Of a stretch of DNA of 64,000 nucleotides, positions 33,036 through 42,175 are shown in pieces. Source of the stretch: Sanguibacter suarezii NBRC 16159 (lineage in GTDB: Bacteria; Actinomycetota; Actinomycetes; Actinomycetales; Cellulomonadaceae). Position numbers and translations under genes: made by a program. The stretch covers positions 124,001-188,000 of the forward strand of contig NZ_BCRT01000016.1 in the NCBI RefSeq assembly GCF_001552735.1, written 5' to 3'. Position 1 is the stretch's first letter. Every line of letters begins with the position of its first letter. The notes under the pieces were generated by a model that searched no databases, had not been told where the DNA came from, and saw nothing but the letters and a program-made list of their open reading frames with translations.

Positions 33036-33958
33036 GCAACCCCATCTTCCAGGGCGTCATCCCGCCCGTCGTCACGCCGCTCAACGCTGACGGCAGCGTC
33101 GATCACGCCTCCTACGAGCGCCTCCTGGAGAAGCTCATCGCTGCTGGGGTGCACGGGGTCTTCATCCTCGGGTCCAGCGGCGAGGTCGCCTACCTCGCCG
33201 ACGCCGCACGCCGGGAGGTCATGGAGACCGCGGTGCGCGTCGTCGCCGGCCGGGTGCCGGTCATGGCCGGCGTCATCGACATCTCCACCAACCGCGTGAT
33301 CGACGAGGTCCGGGTGGCCGAGGCCGCCGGGGTCGACGCCGTGGTGGCCACCGCCCCGCTGTACATCCGCACCTCCCTGCCCGAGATCGAGACGCACTTC
33401 CGCGAGATCGCCGCCGCGACCACGCTGCCGGTCTTCGCCTACGACGTGCCCGTCTGCGTCCAGGTCAAGCTCGACCTGGACATGCTCATGCGGCTGGGCA
33501 CCGAGGGGGTCATCGCCGGGGTCAAGGACTCCTCGGGCGACGACGTCGGCTTCCGCCGCCTCGTGGCGGCCAACCGCGCCGCGGGCTCGCCCATGGCGTT
33601 GTTCACCGGTCACGAGGTCGTCGTGGACGGCATGCTGCTGCTCGGTGCGGACGGCGTGGTGCCCGGGCTCGGCAACGTCGACCCCGAGGGCTACGTGCGA
33701 CTCTGGGACCTCGCTCAGGCCGGCAAGTGGGAGGACGCGCGGATCGAGCAGGACCGTCTCGCGGCCCTCTTCGAGATCGTCTTCCAGGCGACCGGGCTCT
33801 CGGGAGGTGCCGGCGGCGTCGGCTCCTTCAAGACCTCGCTCAACCTCATGGGCGTCATCTCGCACTCGCGCATGTCCACCCCGGCCGGCGCCTTCGTCGG
33901 GGACAACGTCACCAAGGTGGCAGCAGTGCTCACCGCGAGCGGGATCCCGCTGGTATGA
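33032..33958 (+). CDS. nanA: N-acetylneuraminate lyase-like aldolase (DapA family)
   Basis: 308 residues of the DHDPS/NAL class I aldolase family. The Schiff-base lysine is K165 in GVKDSSGD and the proton-relay tyrosine Y137 in FAYDVPV; the carboxylate-binding motif reads LGSSGEV (46-52). The YNIP motif of classical lyases is YDVP here. Its place between a peptide-type importer and ROK kinase plus nanE points to cleavage of sialic acid to N-acetylmannosamine and pyruvate. Another keto-sugar-acid aldolase is possible. GTG start overlapping the ATPase stop. Confidence 0.83.
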   Translation: MSNPIFQGVIPPVVTPLNADGSVDHASYERLLEKLIAAGVHGVFILGSSGEVAYLADAARREVMETAVRVVAGRVPVMAGVIDISTNRVIDEVRVAEAAGVDAVVATAPLYIRTSLPEIETHFREIAAATTLPVFAYDVPVCVQVKLDLDMLMRLGTEGVIAGVKDSSGDDVGFRRLVAANRAAGSPMALFTGHEVVVDGMLLLGADGVVPGLGNVDPEGYVRLWDLAQAGKWEDARIEQDRLAALFEIVFQATGLSGGAGGVGSFKTSLNLMGVISHSRMSTPAGAFVGDNVTKVAAVLTASGIPLV

Positions 33959-34953
33959 GCCACGTCGTCGGCGTCGACCTCGGCGGCACCAAGACCGCCG
34001 CCGCGCTCGTCGGCGCCGACGGGCAGGTGGGGACGGTCCTGACCGTCCCCACCCCGGCCCGCTCCGGCCCCGACGCCATCCTGGACTCCGTGGCCCGGCT
34101 CGTCGAGACAGTCCTGGCGCAGGCCGCCGGGGCCGGGCCGGCCCCGCAGCTGGCGGCGGTCGGGATCGGCACAGCCGGCGTCGTGGACGCGAGCCGCGGG
34201 ACCATCGTCTCCGCGACGGACGTGCTCCCCGGCTGGGCCGGCACCGACGTCGCCGGGGGCGTGCGCGCCCGGCTCGCTGCGAGCGCCGGCCTCACCGGTG
34301 CCGCACTGCCGGTCGTGGTGGAGAACGATGTCGACGCCCACGCCGCCGGTGAGGCCTGGCTCGGTGCCGCCGCCGGGGCCCGGATCGCGCTCATGGTCGC
34401 GGTGGGCACCGGTGTGGGCGGGGCAGTCGTGCTCGACGGCACCCCGCTGCGCGGCGCCCACCACCTGGCCGGGGAGATGGGCCACATGCCGGTCCCCGGC
34501 GCGGACGGCCTCATCTGCGGCTGCGGCCGCCCCGGGCACCTGGAGGCCCTCGGTTCCGGACCGGCTCTGCACCGCCACTACCTGCGCCTCGGCGGTGACG
34601 ACGCCGCTGCGGACACCCGGGCCGTCGTCGCCCGGGCAGCCGGCGGGGACCTCCTGGCCCGGCGGGCGGTGGCCGAGTCGGCCGCGTGCGTCGGCCGGGC
34701 GATCGCCGCGATCTGCACCGTGCTCGACCCCGACGTCGTCGTCGTGGGAGGCGGGCTGGCGCAGGCCGGGCCCCTCTGGTGGGACCCGATGCTGCAGGCG
34801 CTGCGCGACGACGTCATCGACCCCCTCGCCGGGCTGCCGGTGCTGCCCGCCGCTCTGGGGTCCCAGGCCGCGATCGTCGGCGCCGCAGGCGCCGCCCACC
34901 GGCACCTGGGCCGCACCCTCACCCTTCCCTGCCCACCCAAGGACACCCCATGA
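33955..34953 (+). CDS. nanK: ROK family sugar kinase, probable N-acetylmannosamine kinase
   Basis: 332 residues. The ATP motif VGVDLGGTKT is N-terminal, the catalytic aspartate lies in ENDVDAHA and the sugar-binding GEMGHM histidine is present. The zinc motif reads CGCGRPGHLE, so the usual third cysteine (GCLE) is a histidine. In this operon the expected reaction is ATP-dependent phosphorylation of N-acetylmannosamine. Both ends overlap neighbours by four bases (ATGA). Glucokinase activity cannot be ruled out from sequence. Confidence 0.85.
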   Translation: MSHVVGVDLGGTKTAAALVGADGQVGTVLTVPTPARSGPDAILDSVARLVETVLAQAAGAGPAPQLAAVGIGTAGVVDASRGTIVSATDVLPGWAGTDVAGGVRARLAASAGLTGAALPVVVENDVDAHAAGEAWLGAAAGARIALMVAVGTGVGGAVVLDGTPLRGAHHLAGEMGHMPVPGADGLICGCGRPGHLEALGSGPALHRHYLRLGGDDAAADTRAVVARAAGGDLLARRAVAESAACVGRAIAAICTVLDPDVVVVGGGLAQAGPLWWDPMLQALRDDVIDPLAGLPVLPAALGSQAAIVGAAGAAHRHLGRTLTLPCPPKDTP

Positions 34954-35660
34954 ACCCCATCCTCCAGGCACTGCAGGGCCAGCTCGTCGTCTCCTGCCAG
35001 GCCTACCCGGGCGAAGCCATGAACGAGGCCGTCACCATGGCTCAGGTGGCCCGGGCCGTGGTCGAGGGTGGCGCCGGGGGTGTGCGCGCCCAAGGGCTGG
35101 AGAGCATCCGGCTCATCGCCGCGCAAGTGACGGTGCCGGTCATCGGGCTGTGGAAGGACGGGACTGACCCGGTCTTCATCACCCCGACCGCCACCCACGC
35201 GGTCGCCGTCGCCGAGGCCGGTGCGCACGTCGTCGCCCTCGACGGGACCCGCCGGCCTCGACCGGACGGCCTCACCCTGGCCCAGACGATCACCGCGCTG
35301 CGCGAGCGCAGCACCGCCCTCGTCATGGCCGACTGCGGGTCCCTCGACGACGCCCTCGCCGCGCAGGACGCCGGGGCGGACATCCTCGGCACGACCCTGG
35401 CGGGGTACTCCGGGGAGCGCTCCATGACCGTCGGCCCCGACCTGGACCTCGTCTCCGAGATCGTCGCGGCCTGCTCGCTGCCCGTCATGGTCGAGGGCCG
35501 GGTGCACACCCCCTCCCAGGCGCAGGCCGCCATGGCCCGCGGCGCCTTCGCCGTGTGCGTCGGCACCGCCATCACCCATCCCACGACCATCACCGGCTGG
35601 TTCGAGGCGGCCACCCGCGCCGGCTCGAACGACCGTGCCGCTTCCCGAGAGGCCCTCTGA
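34950..35660 (+). CDS. nanE: N-acetylmannosamine-6-phosphate 2-epimerase
   Basis: 236 residues of the NanE TIM-barrel family. LQGQLVVSCQAYPGEAM, GGAGGVRAQG and GLWKDGTDPVFITPT contain the substrate-binding residues and the catalytic lysine (K69); MADCGSLDDAL and MVEGRVHTPSQAQ carry the later active-site motifs. It turns N-acetylmannosamine-6-phosphate into N-acetylglucosamine-6-phosphate. Coupled to the kinase gene upstream and the SIS gene downstream. This is the most specific marker that the operon serves sialic acid. Confidence 0.92.
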   Translation: MNPILQALQGQLVVSCQAYPGEAMNEAVTMAQVARAVVEGGAGGVRAQGLESIRLIAAQVTVPVIGLWKDGTDPVFITPTATHAVAVAEAGAHVVALDGTRRPRPDGLTLAQTITALRERSTALVMADCGSLDDALAAQDAGADILGTTLAGYSGERSMTVGPDLDLVSEIVAACSLPVMVEGRVHTPSQAQAAMARGAFAVCVGTAITHPTTITGWFEAATRAGSNDRAASREAL

Positions 35661-36796
35661 TGACCACGCACTCCCCCGCCCTGCCCGACGTCGACCAGCC
35701 GGGCCAGCCGGGCCAGCCGGGCTCTCTCATGGAGCGTGAGATCGCCGAGCAGCCCGAGGTCTTCGCCCGCCTGCTCGCGGCGTCGGCCGACGTCGCCGAG
35801 ATCGCCGCGGTGATCCATGACCGGTCGCCGCACACCGTGATGATCGTGGCCCGGGGATCGAGCGACCACGCGGCCCTGTACCTCAAGTACCTCCTGGAGG
35901 TCCGCCTCGGTCTGCCCACCGGGCTGTGCTCGCCGTCCTCGACCACGCTCTACGGCGCCTCGCCCTTCACCCCGGGCACGCTCGTGGTGGGGATCAGCCA
36001 GAGCGGCGGCTCCCCCGACCTCGTGGCCACCCTCGCTGCCGCCCGGACTCGCGGCGCGCTCACCGTCGCGCTGACCAACGCCCCCGAGTCTGCGCTGGCC
36101 ACGGCGGCCGAGCTGCACCTGTCCCTGCTCGCCGGCACCGAGCGCTCGGTCGCGGCGACCAAGACGTACACCGCAGAGCTCATGGCCGCGGCGCTGCTCG
36201 TCGATGCCCTCGCTCAGCTGCGGCAGGAGGCCACCTTGGACGCCGCCCCGTCCCAGCCCTTCACCTCGGCGGACCTCCTCGAGGTGCCCCGGGCCGCCGC
36301 GGCGATGCTCACCGTGCGGGAGCAGGTGGCGCGCGTGGTGGCGACCGTGCCAGCGCTGAGCGAGAGCTCCCAGCTCCTCTTCACCGCGCGCGGCTACGGG
36401 CACGCGACGGCCCGGGAGGGCGCGCTCAAGGTCATGGAGACCTGCTACGTCCCGTCGCTGGCCTTCAGCGCCGCGGACCTCCTGCACGGACCCTTCGCCA
36501 TGCTCAGCCCGTCCGTGGCCACCGTGGCGCTGCTGGCGTCGGACTCTCCTGCGGACCCGATGGCCGAGGTCGTCGACCGGATCGTCGCCTCCGGCTCACC
36601 GACCATCACCTACGGCCCCGGCGCGCCGCGCCCGGGCGTCGTCGCGCACGTGAGCTCCCCGCACTCCCTCCCGGCCGCCCTCGCCCCGATCGTCGACGTC
36701 GTGGCGGTGCAGTACCTCGCGCTCGAGCTGTCCCGCCTGCTCGGGCTGGACGCCGACGCTCCCCGTGCGCTGCTCAAGGTGACCAGCACGCTGTAG
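35660..36796 (+). CDS. SIS-domain sugar-phosphate isomerase/deaminase (GlmS-like, NagB-II type)
   Basis: 378 residues with two SIS domains like the isomerase half of GlmS and lacking a glutaminase domain. Signature parts are IVARGSSDHAALYLKYLLE, GISQSGGSPDLV, SVAATKTYTAELMA and the ARGYGHATAREGALKVMETCY block with the catalytic glutamate region. It most likely deaminates glucosamine-6-phosphate to fructose-6-phosphate, the last step after deacetylation. The N-terminus contains a short GQP repeat (17-24). Starts inside the nanE stop (TGATG). No nagA deacetylase gene is in this operon. Confidence 0.82.
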   Translation: MTTHSPALPDVDQPGQPGQPGSLMEREIAEQPEVFARLLAASADVAEIAAVIHDRSPHTVMIVARGSSDHAALYLKYLLEVRLGLPTGLCSPSSTTLYGASPFTPGTLVVGISQSGGSPDLVATLAAARTRGALTVALTNAPESALATAAELHLSLLAGTERSVAATKTYTAELMAAALLVDALAQLRQEATLDAAPSQPFTSADLLEVPRAAAAMLTVREQVARVVATVPALSESSQLLFTARGYGHATAREGALKVMETCYVPSLAFSAADLLHGPFAMLSPSVATVALLASDSPADPMAEVVDRIVASGSPTITYGPGAPRPGVVAHVSSPHSLPAALAPIVDVVAVQYLALELSRLLGLDADAPRALLKVTSTL

Positions 36797-36944
36797 CTCC
36801 GCGGCTACCTATAGGGTTGGCTCAGCCCCCCTCCCGGTCAGCGCCCTGCTGCCCCGACGCTTCGCGTCCGGCGCGCGCACGCCCACCGCACGGGACGGGC
36901 CTGCGCCACCCTCCCCGGGCGGTGACGAACGACCGAGGACCACC

Positions 36945-38393
36945 ATGACGAACACCACCGCTCTGCCCTCTCCAGATCTGCCTGCTCCCGCTGACTCGGC
37001 CGGGCGCCCACCGAAGGCACCTCGGGCGCCACGGGCACCGCGGGCGCCGCTCGGCAACACCCCGGTCCTCGTCGGGATGATCGCCCTCGTCTCTCTCGGC
37101 GCCTTCGAGGCCATGGCCGTCTCGACCGCCATGCCGGTCATCGCGGAGGCGCTGGACGGGCTCTCCCTCTTCGCCCCGGCCTTCGCCATGACCATGGCGA
37201 CGTCGGTCATGGGCATGGTCCTGGCCGGGCGGTCCACCGACCGCGGTGGTGTGGGGCCGGCGCTGCTGGGCGGCGTCGCCGTCTTCGTCGCGGGCCTGCT
37301 GCTCGCTGGCCTGGCGCCGTCGATGGAGGTGCTCATCGTCGGCCGGGCGTTGCAGGGCCTGGGGTCCGGGGCGTACATCGTCGCCCTCTACATCGTCGTG
37401 GCGCGCGTCTTCGAGGGCAACGTCCGGGCTCGGGTGCTCGCGATGTTCTCGGCGGCCTGGGTCATCCCCTCCCTGGTGGGGCCGGTCGTGGCGGGCTTCG
37501 TCGTCGAGCACGCCGGGTGGCGGTGGGTGTTCCTGGCCGTGGCGATCCTCGCCCTGCCAGCCACCGCGCTGCTGGTCTCCGCGGTGCGCACCACCTCGCG
37601 GCCCGCCCCGCAGGACCCCGTGCCCGACGCCGGGGCCCCGTCTGGCCAGGGGCGCTCGCGCCTGTGGTGGGCCGGGGCGGCGAGCGCCGGCGTGGCGCTC
37701 ATGTCCTTGGGCTCGCGCAACCACGACCTGCTCGGCTATCTCATGATCGGCCTCGGCGTCGCGGCGGTCCTGGTGAGCGGGCCGCGGCTGCTGCCGGCGG
37801 GGACGCTGCGTGCTCGCCGCGGGCTGCCGACGGTTATCGCGCTGCGCGGGCTGGTCGCGGCGGCCTTCTTCGCCGCGGAGGTCTTCCTGCCGCTCATCCT
37901 CCAGCACGAGCGGGACTTCAGCCCCGCGCGGTCCGGCATCGTGCTGACCGCGGGCGCTGTCACCTGGTCGCTCGGCGCTGTCGTGCGCAGCCGCCTGCCG
38001 TGGTCGAACGTGACCTTCCTGCGTGTGGGGACGTCGCTGCTGTCCACCGGGATCGTCGTGGTCTCGCTGCTCGTCGTCCCGCAGGTGAGCGCGTACACCG
38101 CGATCGCCGGGTGGGCGTTGGCCGGGCTGGGCATCGGGATGGTCTACCCCACCCTCGCGCTGCTCGTCTTCGACCTCTCCCCCGTCCGCGCCCAGGGGTC
38201 GAACACCTCCGCCCTGCAGGTGGCCGACGCCCTGACGAGTGCCTTCGTGCTCGCGATCGTCGGGACGGCCACGACGTGGCTGGTCGCCTCGGCCGGGGTC
38301 ACCGGATACCTCGCGGGCTTCGCGCTGACGGCTGCCCTGGCGCTCACGGCGGTCGCGATCAGCGGGCGGACGACGCAGCGGGCTGCGTCCTGA
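36945..38393 (+). CDS. MFS transporter, EmrB/QacA-like
   Basis: 482 residues with about 14 hydrophobic segments. An N-terminal tail with an APR repeat (KAPRAPRAPRAPLG) precedes helix 1; AMAVSTAMPVIAEAL, LAGRSTDRGG (motif A) and GRALQGLGSGAYIV are typical of the multidrug-type major facilitators. The substrate is unknown. GAGG lies six to seven bases before the ATG; a TAGGGT at 36812 could be the -10 box of a leader of about 130 bases. It is not coupled to the sialic-acid operon and ends 25 bases from a convergent gene. Confidence 0.87.
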   Translation: MTNTTALPSPDLPAPADSAGRPPKAPRAPRAPRAPLGNTPVLVGMIALVSLGAFEAMAVSTAMPVIAEALDGLSLFAPAFAMTMATSVMGMVLAGRSTDRGGVGPALLGGVAVFVAGLLLAGLAPSMEVLIVGRALQGLGSGAYIVALYIVVARVFEGNVRARVLAMFSAAWVIPSLVGPVVAGFVVEHAGWRWVFLAVAILALPATALLVSAVRTTSRPAPQDPVPDAGAPSGQGRSRLWWAGAASAGVALMSLGSRNHDLLGYLMIGLGVAAVLVSGPRLLPAGTLRARRGLPTVIALRGLVAAAFFAAEVFLPLILQHERDFSPARSGIVLTAGAVTWSLGAVVRSRLPWSNVTFLRVGTSLLSTGIVVVSLLVVPQVSAYTAIAGWALAGLGIGMVYPTLALLVFDLSPVRAQGSNTSALQVADALTSAFVLAIVGTATTWLVASAGVTGYLAGFALTAALALTAVAISGRTTQRAAS

Positions 38394-38418
38394 GCGGCGC
38401 CGCGTCCCGGTCGCCGAG

Positions 38419-39984
38419 TCAGCTGATCGCGACGACCTGCTGCATGAGCTCGGCGGAGCGAGCGTCGTAGAGCTGCCCGCCCAGGCGCACCCCGGCGACC
38501 AGGACGACGACGCCGAGCACCAGCCCGGTGACGCACGCCGCCCACCCCAGGGTGGTGCTGCCGGTCGCGATCGCGGCGACCGCGAGCCCGATCTCGGGCA
38601 GCACGAGCAGGCCGAGCACCAGCCAGCCCCCGGTCTGGATCGTCAGGTTGGCCACGGCTGACCCCTGCGGGGTGCTGAACGGACCGTCGCCGGGCTTGGG
38701 CACGGGGTAGACGAAGCGCGCGGAGATGACGCTCGAGAGCCCCAGCGACGTCAGCAGCACCCCGAAGCTCGCCCCCACCACCGCCGGCAGGTCCTCCCAC
38801 CGGCCGGTGTACCAGGCCGCACCGACGGTGAACACCACCGTGACGGGCACCCCGACGAGGCCGGCTGCGATCACCCGGCCCAGCCGGTCAGCCCGCCCGG
38901 GCACGCCCGTGACCACGTGGAGCCAGAAGGCGGTGTGGTCGTAGGCGACGTCGGCCGAGATGATCCATCCGAGCATGAATGCCGTGACCGGCGCCAGGGC
39001 GAGCAGGGCGATCCCGGTCCCCGGGTCGACGAAGTTCACGAGGAAGGGCAGCAGCGGCACCACCGCGAGCGACCCGACATACCGTGGGTCGCGGATCCAG
39101 TAGACGAGGCAGCGCGCGACGACCGCCCAGGTGGCCGTCGCCGGCAGGATCCCCAGGACGCCCAGCCCCGAGGTCCGGGTGCTGCTGCCGTCCCTGCGCG
39201 CCGGGGTGACCAGCGTCCGGTCCAGCGCCCAGGCCCACAGCGCGACGAGGGCGACGAGGGTAGCCACCGCGATCGCCAGCTTGGCGACCGCGACGACCGG
39301 CTCCCCGGCCGCGACCGCGGCGGGCACCCCCCACACGGCGCCGAAGGGCAGCCAGGACACCACCTCGGCCGCCTGCTCGATCGTCACCCGGTCGGCATCG
39401 ATCTCTGCCGATGCCCACGCCGCGAGCGGCGCGATGACCAGCAGCGGCAGGAAGACGAGCACCCCGGTGACCTCGCGGAACCTGCGCGAGGAGCGCAGCG
39501 GGGCGAGCGTCGTCGTCGTCGCCCGAGAGCCGACGACGCACGTCGCCACCGCGACCGGCCAGGAGACGAGCGCGGCGAGCATCGCCGCCGGGGAGTCGCG
39601 CCACACGAGCAGGGTGCCGAGGGTGAGCAGCACGGTGAGCAGCCCCGGCACACCGACCAGGCCCGCCAGCCCCAGCCCCCACAACAGGTCACGACGGCGG
39701 ATGGCGAAGAGAGCGAAGCGCTGCGGGTCGAGGGTGGAGTCGATGCCGAAGGCGACCAGCGGCAGGAACCACCAGGCGAGCAGCAGCAGACCACCGGCGA
39801 AGACGACGACGGTGGCGGCCATGTCGATGTCCCGCCGGCTGAGGTAGGCCAGACCGGCGAAGAGCGCGGCGCCCGCGGTGGAGGCGTACAGCAGGGAGAA
39901 GATGAGGCCGAGGATCTGCCAGACGCTGCGCTTGAGGGCGTTGCCCAGCAGCACCAGCTTGAGTCTTACGAGGTGCGCAACCAC
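38419..39984 (-). CDS. ABC transporter permease, large (exporter type)
   Basis: 521 residues with roughly 12-14 hydrophobic segments and no soluble domain. The GTG at 39984 is chosen because GGAGG lies seven bases upstream and because the MVAHLVRLKLVLLGNALKRS beginning is the usual amphipathic start of such permeases. It overlaps the ATPase gene by 19 bases, so the two form one exporter. Similar permease/ATPase pairs are common in actinobacteria with unknown substrates. The long arginine-rich upstream frame is a shadow of the ATPase gene. Confidence 0.82.
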   Translation of the reverse strand: MVAHLVRLKLVLLGNALKRSVWQILGLIFSLLYASTAGAALFAGLAYLSRRDIDMAATVVVFAGGLLLLAWWFLPLVAFGIDSTLDPQRFALFAIRRRDLLWGLGLAGLVGVPGLLTVLLTLGTLLVWRDSPAAMLAALVSWPVAVATCVVGSRATTTTLAPLRSSRRFREVTGVLVFLPLLVIAPLAAWASAEIDADRVTIEQAAEVVSWLPFGAVWGVPAAVAAGEPVVAVAKLAIAVATLVALVALWAWALDRTLVTPARRDGSSTRTSGLGVLGILPATATWAVVARCLVYWIRDPRYVGSLAVVPLLPFLVNFVDPGTGIALLALAPVTAFMLGWIISADVAYDHTAFWLHVVTGVPGRADRLGRVIAAGLVGVPVTVVFTVGAAWYTGRWEDLPAVVGASFGVLLTSLGLSSVISARFVYPVPKPGDGPFSTPQGSAVANLTIQTGGWLVLGLLVLPEIGLAVAAIATGSTTLGWAACVTGLVLGVVVLVAGVRLGGQLYDARSAELMQQVVAIS

Positions 39985-40754
39985 GCGAGGCCCTCCGCGG
40001 TGTGCGAGCGCCCCACGAGCTCCACGAAGCGGTCCTCCAGGGATCGTCCGGCGCGGACCTCGTCGATCGTGCCTGCGGCCAGGATCTGCCCGCCGGCCAC
40101 GACGGCGACGTGGTCGCACATGCGCTGCACGAGGTCCATGACGTGGGAGGACACGATGACGGTCCCTCCCGTGCGGACGTACTCGGTGAGGATCTCGCGG
40201 ATGTGCGCGGCGGAGACGGGGTCGACGGACTCGAAGGGCTCGTCGAGCACGAGAACCCGCGGGGCGTGGATGAGGGCAGCGGCGAGGGTGATCTTCTTGG
40301 TCATGCCGGCGGAGTAGTCGACGATGAGCTTGTCGGCAGACTCGCGCAGGTCGAGGGCGGCGAGCAGGTCGGCCGTCCGCGCGGTGACCGTGGCGCGATC
40401 CATGCCGCGCAGCAGCCCGGCGTAGGTGACGAACTGTGCGCCGGTCAACCGGTCGAAGGTCGCCATCCCGTCAGGCAGCACACCGAGGGTGCTCTTGACC
40501 TCGAAGAGGTTGGTCCAGAGGTCGACGCCGTCGACCGCGACGGTGCCGCCGTCGGGACGCAGCAGGCCGGTGGCCATCGACAGCATCGTCGTCTTGCCCG
40601 CGCCGTTCGGCCCGACGATCCCGTAGAAGGACCCGGCCGGGACGTCGAGGGAGATCCCTGCGACGGCGATCTTCTCCCCGAAGCGTTTGAACAGGCCTCG
40701 CACGCTCAGGGCGGGCGGGGCTCCGGCTGTCGCTTCGTGATCAGCGCTGGTCAT
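39966..40754 (-). CDS. ABC transporter ATP-binding protein
   Basis: 262 residues. Walker A is GPNGAGKTT, the Q-loop region is LGVLPDGM, the signature is degenerate (YSAGMTKK instead of LSGGQ), Walker B is VLVLDEP and the switch is SSHVMD. This pattern is typical of exporter-type ATPases. Its transcript is probably leaderless: TAGGTT lies six bases before the ATG, with no ribosome-binding site. It diverges from rmuC by 75 bases. Confidence 0.9.
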   Translation of the reverse strand: MTSADHEATAGAPPALSVRGLFKRFGEKIAVAGISLDVPAGSFYGIVGPNGAGKTTMLSMATGLLRPDGGTVAVDGVDLWTNLFEVKSTLGVLPDGMATFDRLTGAQFVTYAGLLRGMDRATVTARTADLLAALDLRESADKLIVDYSAGMTKKITLAAALIHAPRVLVLDEPFESVDPVSAAHIREILTEYVRTGGTVIVSSHVMDLVQRMCDHVAVVAGGQILAAGTIDEVRAGRSLEDRFVELVGRSHTAEGLAWLRTS

Positions 40755-40760
40755 GAGCCC

Positions 40761-40766
40761 AACCTA
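40761..40766 (-). promoter_or_regulatory. -10 box for the leaderless ABC ATPase gene
   Basis: TAGGTT on the minus strand, six bases (GGGCTC) before the ATG at 40754. No Shine-Dalgarno precedes that ATG. Confidence 0.6.
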
Positions 40767-40829
40767 GTGCCAGAACGCCATGTCAGGCGGTTGAACATCC
40801 ATGTCAGTGGGGTGAGGCACAGTGTCACC

Positions 40830-42131
40830 ATGGAAACAGTGATCTGGTGTGCAGCGGCCGCGGTGGTCGGCGTCGTCGTGGGGTATCTCGTCGGGATCGT
40901 GCGAGGGGCGCAGCGCACCCATGACGCCCAGCTCGGCCAGACCCGCGCGGAGGCGGAGCTCGCAGCTGAGCGACGCAGCGCCGGCGCGCGCATCCAGGCG
41001 ATGGAGCACGACCAGGACCGCCTCTCCGACCAGTTCCGCGCTCTCGCCGCCGAGGCCCTGGCCTCCAACAACGAGCAGTTCCTCGGGCTGGCGGAGCAGC
41101 GCCTGCGCTCCACCCAGGTGGCCGGGCAGGCCGACCTGGCCTCACGGACCCAGGCTGTCCAGGCCCTCGTCGACCCGCTCACCCGCACCCTCACCGACGT
41201 CCGCCAGCAGATGGCCGCCGCCGAGGAGTCCCGGATCGCCAGCTCCGCCGCCCTGGGCGAGCAGGTCCGCGGGATGCGAGACGCCTCGGAGCTGCTGCGA
41301 CAGCAGACGAGCTCCCTGGTGAGCGCCCTGCGCACCTCGGACATCCGCGGCGCGTGGGGTGAGGTGCAGCTGCGCCGGGTGGTCGAGGTCGCCGGGATGC
41401 TCAACCGGGTGGACTTCGTCGAGCAGAGCCACGTCACCACCGACGACGGCGCACTGCGCCCGGACATGGTGGTCCACCTCGCCGGCGGCAAGAACATCGT
41501 CGTCGACGCGAAGGTCGCCTTCCTCGGCTATCTCGACGCCCAGCAGGCCACCGACCCGGCGGTGCGGGCGCGGCGGCTGTCCGACCACGCACGCCACGTG
41601 CGCAAGCACATCGACGACCTCGCGGGGAAGCGGTACTGGGACCAGTTCAGCCCCACTCCGGAGTTCGTCGTCATGTTCATCCCGGCTGAGCCGTTGTTGT
41701 CGGCAGCGGTCGAGGAGGACCCGGGACTGCTGGAGTACGCCTTCGGGCGCAACGTCGTCATCGTCACCCCGATGACGCTCATGGCGCTGCTGCGCACCGT
41801 CTCCTACGCCTGGCGCCAGGAGGCCCTCGCGGAGAACGCGCAGAAGGTGCTCGAGGTGGGCAAGGAGCTTCACCAACGGCTCGGGGTTCTCAGCCGACAC
41901 CTCGCCGACCTCGGCAGCCGCATCTCCTCCACGGCTGGTGCCTACAACAAGGCCGTGGCCTCCTTCGAGAGCCGTGTGCTGGTCAGCGCCCGCCGCTTCA
42001 ACGAGCTGGACGTCGTGGACGGCGAACTGACCCAGCCGCCCGCGGTCGCACCGCAGCTGAGCGTGGTGACGTGGGCGGAGGACGATGCCGACGGGTCCTT
42101 CGACGAGGAGCCCGTGCAGGCCCGGCACTGA
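40830..42131 (+). CDS. rmuC: DNA recombination protein RmuC
   Basis: 433 residues. One N-terminal transmembrane helix (about 4-24), then a coiled coil (25-150) rich in Glu, Gln and Arg, then the RmuC nuclease-like domain with IRGAWGEVQLRRVVEVAGM, NIVVDAKVAFLGYL and PEFVVMFIPAE. RmuC proteins limit inversions at short repeats and act in DNA repair; the domain is related to PD-(D/E)XK nucleases. The ATG at 40830 follows CACAGT by six bases, a leaderless pattern; a GTG at 40812 is an alternative. Confidence 0.92.
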   Translation: METVIWCAAAAVVGVVVGYLVGIVRGAQRTHDAQLGQTRAEAELAAERRSAGARIQAMEHDQDRLSDQFRALAAEALASNNEQFLGLAEQRLRSTQVAGQADLASRTQAVQALVDPLTRTLTDVRQQMAAAEESRIASSAALGEQVRGMRDASELLRQQTSSLVSALRTSDIRGAWGEVQLRRVVEVAGMLNRVDFVEQSHVTTDDGALRPDMVVHLAGGKNIVVDAKVAFLGYLDAQQATDPAVRARRLSDHARHVRKHIDDLAGKRYWDQFSPTPEFVVMFIPAEPLLSAAVEEDPGLLEYAFGRNVVIVTPMTLMALLRTVSYAWRQEALAENAQKVLEVGKELHQRLGVLSRHLADLGSRISSTAGAYNKAVASFESRVLVSARRFNELDVVDGELTQPPAVAPQLSVVTWAEDDADGSFDEEPVQARH

Positions 42132-42175
42132 CGGTAACCTGACCAGGAATCCGTCTACGCACCCCGGGAGTCCCC

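Noticed and set aside
40002-40829. Upstream extension of the rmuC frame opposite the ABC ATPase
   Set aside because: The extension mirrors the ATPase gene and has no RmuC features; the membrane helix that begins RmuC starts at 40830.
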